A DNA stretch of 5,940 nt from Candidatus Brevefilum sp. (GTDB taxonomy: Bacteria > Chloroflexota > Anaerolineae > Anaerolineales > Anaerolineaceae): positions 1 to 5,940 of the forward strand of contig SKPR01000017.1 in NCBI GenBank assembly GCA_007119455.1. Direction: 5' to 3'. The notes beneath the pieces are model-generated. The model had not been told where the DNA came from and did no database searches. It worked only from the letters and a program-made list of their open reading frames with translations. Below are positions 4,638 through 5,940 of this stretch, in pieces (position 1 is the first letter of the stretch; every line of letters starts with the position of its first letter). A program made the translations under genes and the position numbers.

Positions 4638-5940
4638 ATGAATGATAATCTGATTCGTGATCTGGGAAATGGTCTCATCATCCGCTATGCAACCAAAGCA
4701 GATGCAGACGCCCTGTCCCATTTCAACCGTGAGGTCCATGCGGAAGATGAGTGGGATGGCAAAGGTCTGGAAGACTGGACCCTGGACCTGGTCAGTGGTG
4801 AGTCACCGACCGTTAAGGCCAAGGATATCACCATTGTGGAAGACTCTCAAACTGGTGAGATCGTATCAAGCTGCTGCCTGATATCTCAGACCTGGTCATA
4901 TGAAGGCATCCCATTCAAAGTGGGCCGGCCAGAACTCGTCGGTACAAAAAAGGAGTACCGCCAGCGCGGTCTCGTCCGCCACCAGTTTGAAATCCTTCAT
5001 GATTGGAGCGCTGAAAGAGGCGAATTGGTGCAGGCCATCACAGGCATACCGTACTACTACCGCTTATTCGGTTATGAGATGACACTAAACCTGGGGGGCA
5101 GCAGGGGCGGTTATAAAAGCCATATTCCGACATTAAAAGAGGACGAACAGGAACCCTATGCCTTCCGCTTAGCAGGAGAGGGTGACGTTCCTTTTCTGAT
5201 GGACGTGTATGAACATGGCTGCCGGCGCAATATGATCTGCGCCATCTGGGATGAAGCACTTTGGCAATACGAATTAACCGGGAAACGCAAATACAATATC
5301 AACCGGCGGGAAATTTACATCATCGAAGATGCCTCTGGTGACCGGGCAGGATTCATCGGAATTCCGCCACTAATTTGGGGTCCAAGATCTGTCCTGACGG
5401 TCTACGAACTGGCTGCTGGCTATGCCTGGCCCGATGTTACACCCAGTGTCATGCGTTTCCTCTGGCAAAAAGGGGAGGAACTGTCAAAGGAACAGGGTAC
5501 AACGCTTGAGATGGTCGGACTGGGTTTAGGTGAAACCCACCCGGCTTATGATGTGATTGAATCCCGGTTGCCCAATGTTCAGAAACCTTATGCCTTCTAC
5601 ATTCGGCTGACTGACCTGCCAGCCTTTATCAACGCCATCACCCCGGTTTTAGAAGACCGGCTGGCCGAATCTGCCTTTGCTTATTACTCCGGTGAAATCA
5701 AATTAAACTTTTACCGGGACGGGCTCAGCTTGAAATTCAAAAACGGTCGTATGGTAGATATCAAACCCCTTGAATTTGGCGAGCTGGAGCCTGCAGATGC
5801 CAGCTTCCCTCACCTGACATTTTTGCATCTCTTATTTGGCTATCGATCCATGGAAGAATTGGATCAAATGCATGCCGATTGTTTTCCTAAAAATGGCGAA
5901 AGCAAAAATCTGCTCAACGTACTTTTTCCAAAAAAACCAT
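4638..5940 (+). CDS. Eis-like GNAT acetyltransferase with SCP2-type C-terminal domain, 3' end beyond window
   Basis: The frame is open for 434 codons to the right edge. The first GNAT domain (about 12-150) starts LIIRYATKADADAL, has the acetyl-CoA loop in EYRQRGLVR (106-114, R108-x-x-G111-x-V113), and ends with YYRLFGYE (140-147), as in Eis-type enzymes. A second, degenerate GNAT-like region follows (about 174-323, FRLAGEGDVPFLMDVYE onward), without a clear acetyl-CoA loop. The last part (about 335-434) resembles the sterol-carrier-protein-2 fold of Eis: AYYSGEIKLNFYRDGLSLKF, then FPHLTFLHLLFGYRSMEELD and LLNVLFPKKP. In Eis proteins this ending is close to the C-terminus, whose carboxylate helps catalysis, so probably only a few codons are missing. 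Mycobacterial Eis acetylates aminoglycosides and a protein substrate; the substrate here is unknown. The gene is divergent from the MFS transporter. The fold call is firm for domain one and moderate for the rest. Confidence 0.82.
   Translation, partial: MNDNLIRDLGNGLIIRYATKADADALSHFNREVHAEDEWDGKGLEDWTLDLVSGESPTVKAKDITIVEDSQTGEIVSSCCLISQTWSYEGIPFKVGRPELVGTKKEYRQRGLVRHQFEILHDWSAERGELVQAITGIPYYYRLFGYEMTLNLGGSRGGYKSHIPTLKEDEQEPYAFRLAGEGDVPFLMDVYEHGCRRNMICAIWDEALWQYELTGKRKYNINRREIYIIEDASGDRAGFIGIPPLIWGPRSVLTVYELAAGYAWPDVTPSVMRFLWQKGEELSKEQGTTLEMVGLGLGETHPAYDVIESRLPNVQKPYAFYIRLTDLPAFINAITPVLEDRLAESAFAYYSGEIKLNFYRDGLSLKFKNGRMVDIKPLEFGELEPADASFPHLTFLHLLFGYRSMEELDQMHADCFPKNGESKNLLNVLFPKKP

Noticed and set aside
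4541..4681. Longer reading of the MFS transporter starting at 4681
   Set aside because: The extra 47 residues are polar, match no MFS N-terminus, run through the promoter spacer and overlap the first codons of the divergent acetyltransferase, which has a strong ribosome site. The ATG at 4540 gives the normal short cytoplasmic N-terminus before helix 1.
5930..5936. Run of seven A bases as a programmed frameshift site near the acetyltransferase end
   Set aside because: The in-frame reading CCA AAA AAA CCA matches the expected LFPKKP ending of this protein family, so no frameshift is needed, and the context is cut by the window edge.

Overview
The window holds five protein-coding genes in two divergent pairs and one co-directional pair, with no RNA genes, mobile elements or CRISPR arrays. 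Gene content, a GC content near 50 percent by eye, a RecJ of moderate divergence, and an Eis-like acetyltransferase with a sterol-carrier-type tail suggest a Gram-negative-staining or monoderm environmental bacterium. My best guess is Chloroflexota, class Anaerolineae. This is an impression from protein style and not a computed assignment.

Layout from left to right. Bases 1-281 (minus) are the N-terminal 93 codons of an M3-family oligoendopeptidase (PepF type), cut by the window edge. Bases 319-1443 (minus) encode a complete beta-class N6-adenine DNA methyltransferase that closely resembles Caulobacter CcrM, including its C-terminal DNA-recognition region; the expected target is GANTC. It sits 37 bases upstream of pepF on the same strand. 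A 146-base divergent spacer (1444-1589) carries a perfect TATAAT for the next gene, recJ (1590-3314, plus), a full-length single-strand-specific 5'-3' exonuclease. RecJ converges on an MFS transporter (3395-4540, minus) across 80 bases with no visible terminator. The transporter diverges from a two-GNAT-plus-SCP2 acetyltransferase of the Eis type (4638 to beyond the right edge, plus). The 97-base spacer between them contains back-to-back promoter-like elements, a 14-base inverted repeat and a strong Shine-Dalgarno site.

How they may work together: recJ and the CcrM-like gene are both DNA-maintenance functions fired from one spacer, but nothing shows they are co-regulated. The transporter and the Eis-like acetyltransferase form a divergent pair with a possible shared operator, which fits a small-molecule efflux/modification pair, although their substrates are unknown. 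I did not find a convincing undescribed system. The points most worth checking are the CcrM-type solitary methyltransferase in what looks like a non-proteobacterial genome, and the palindrome overlapping the acetyltransferase start region.
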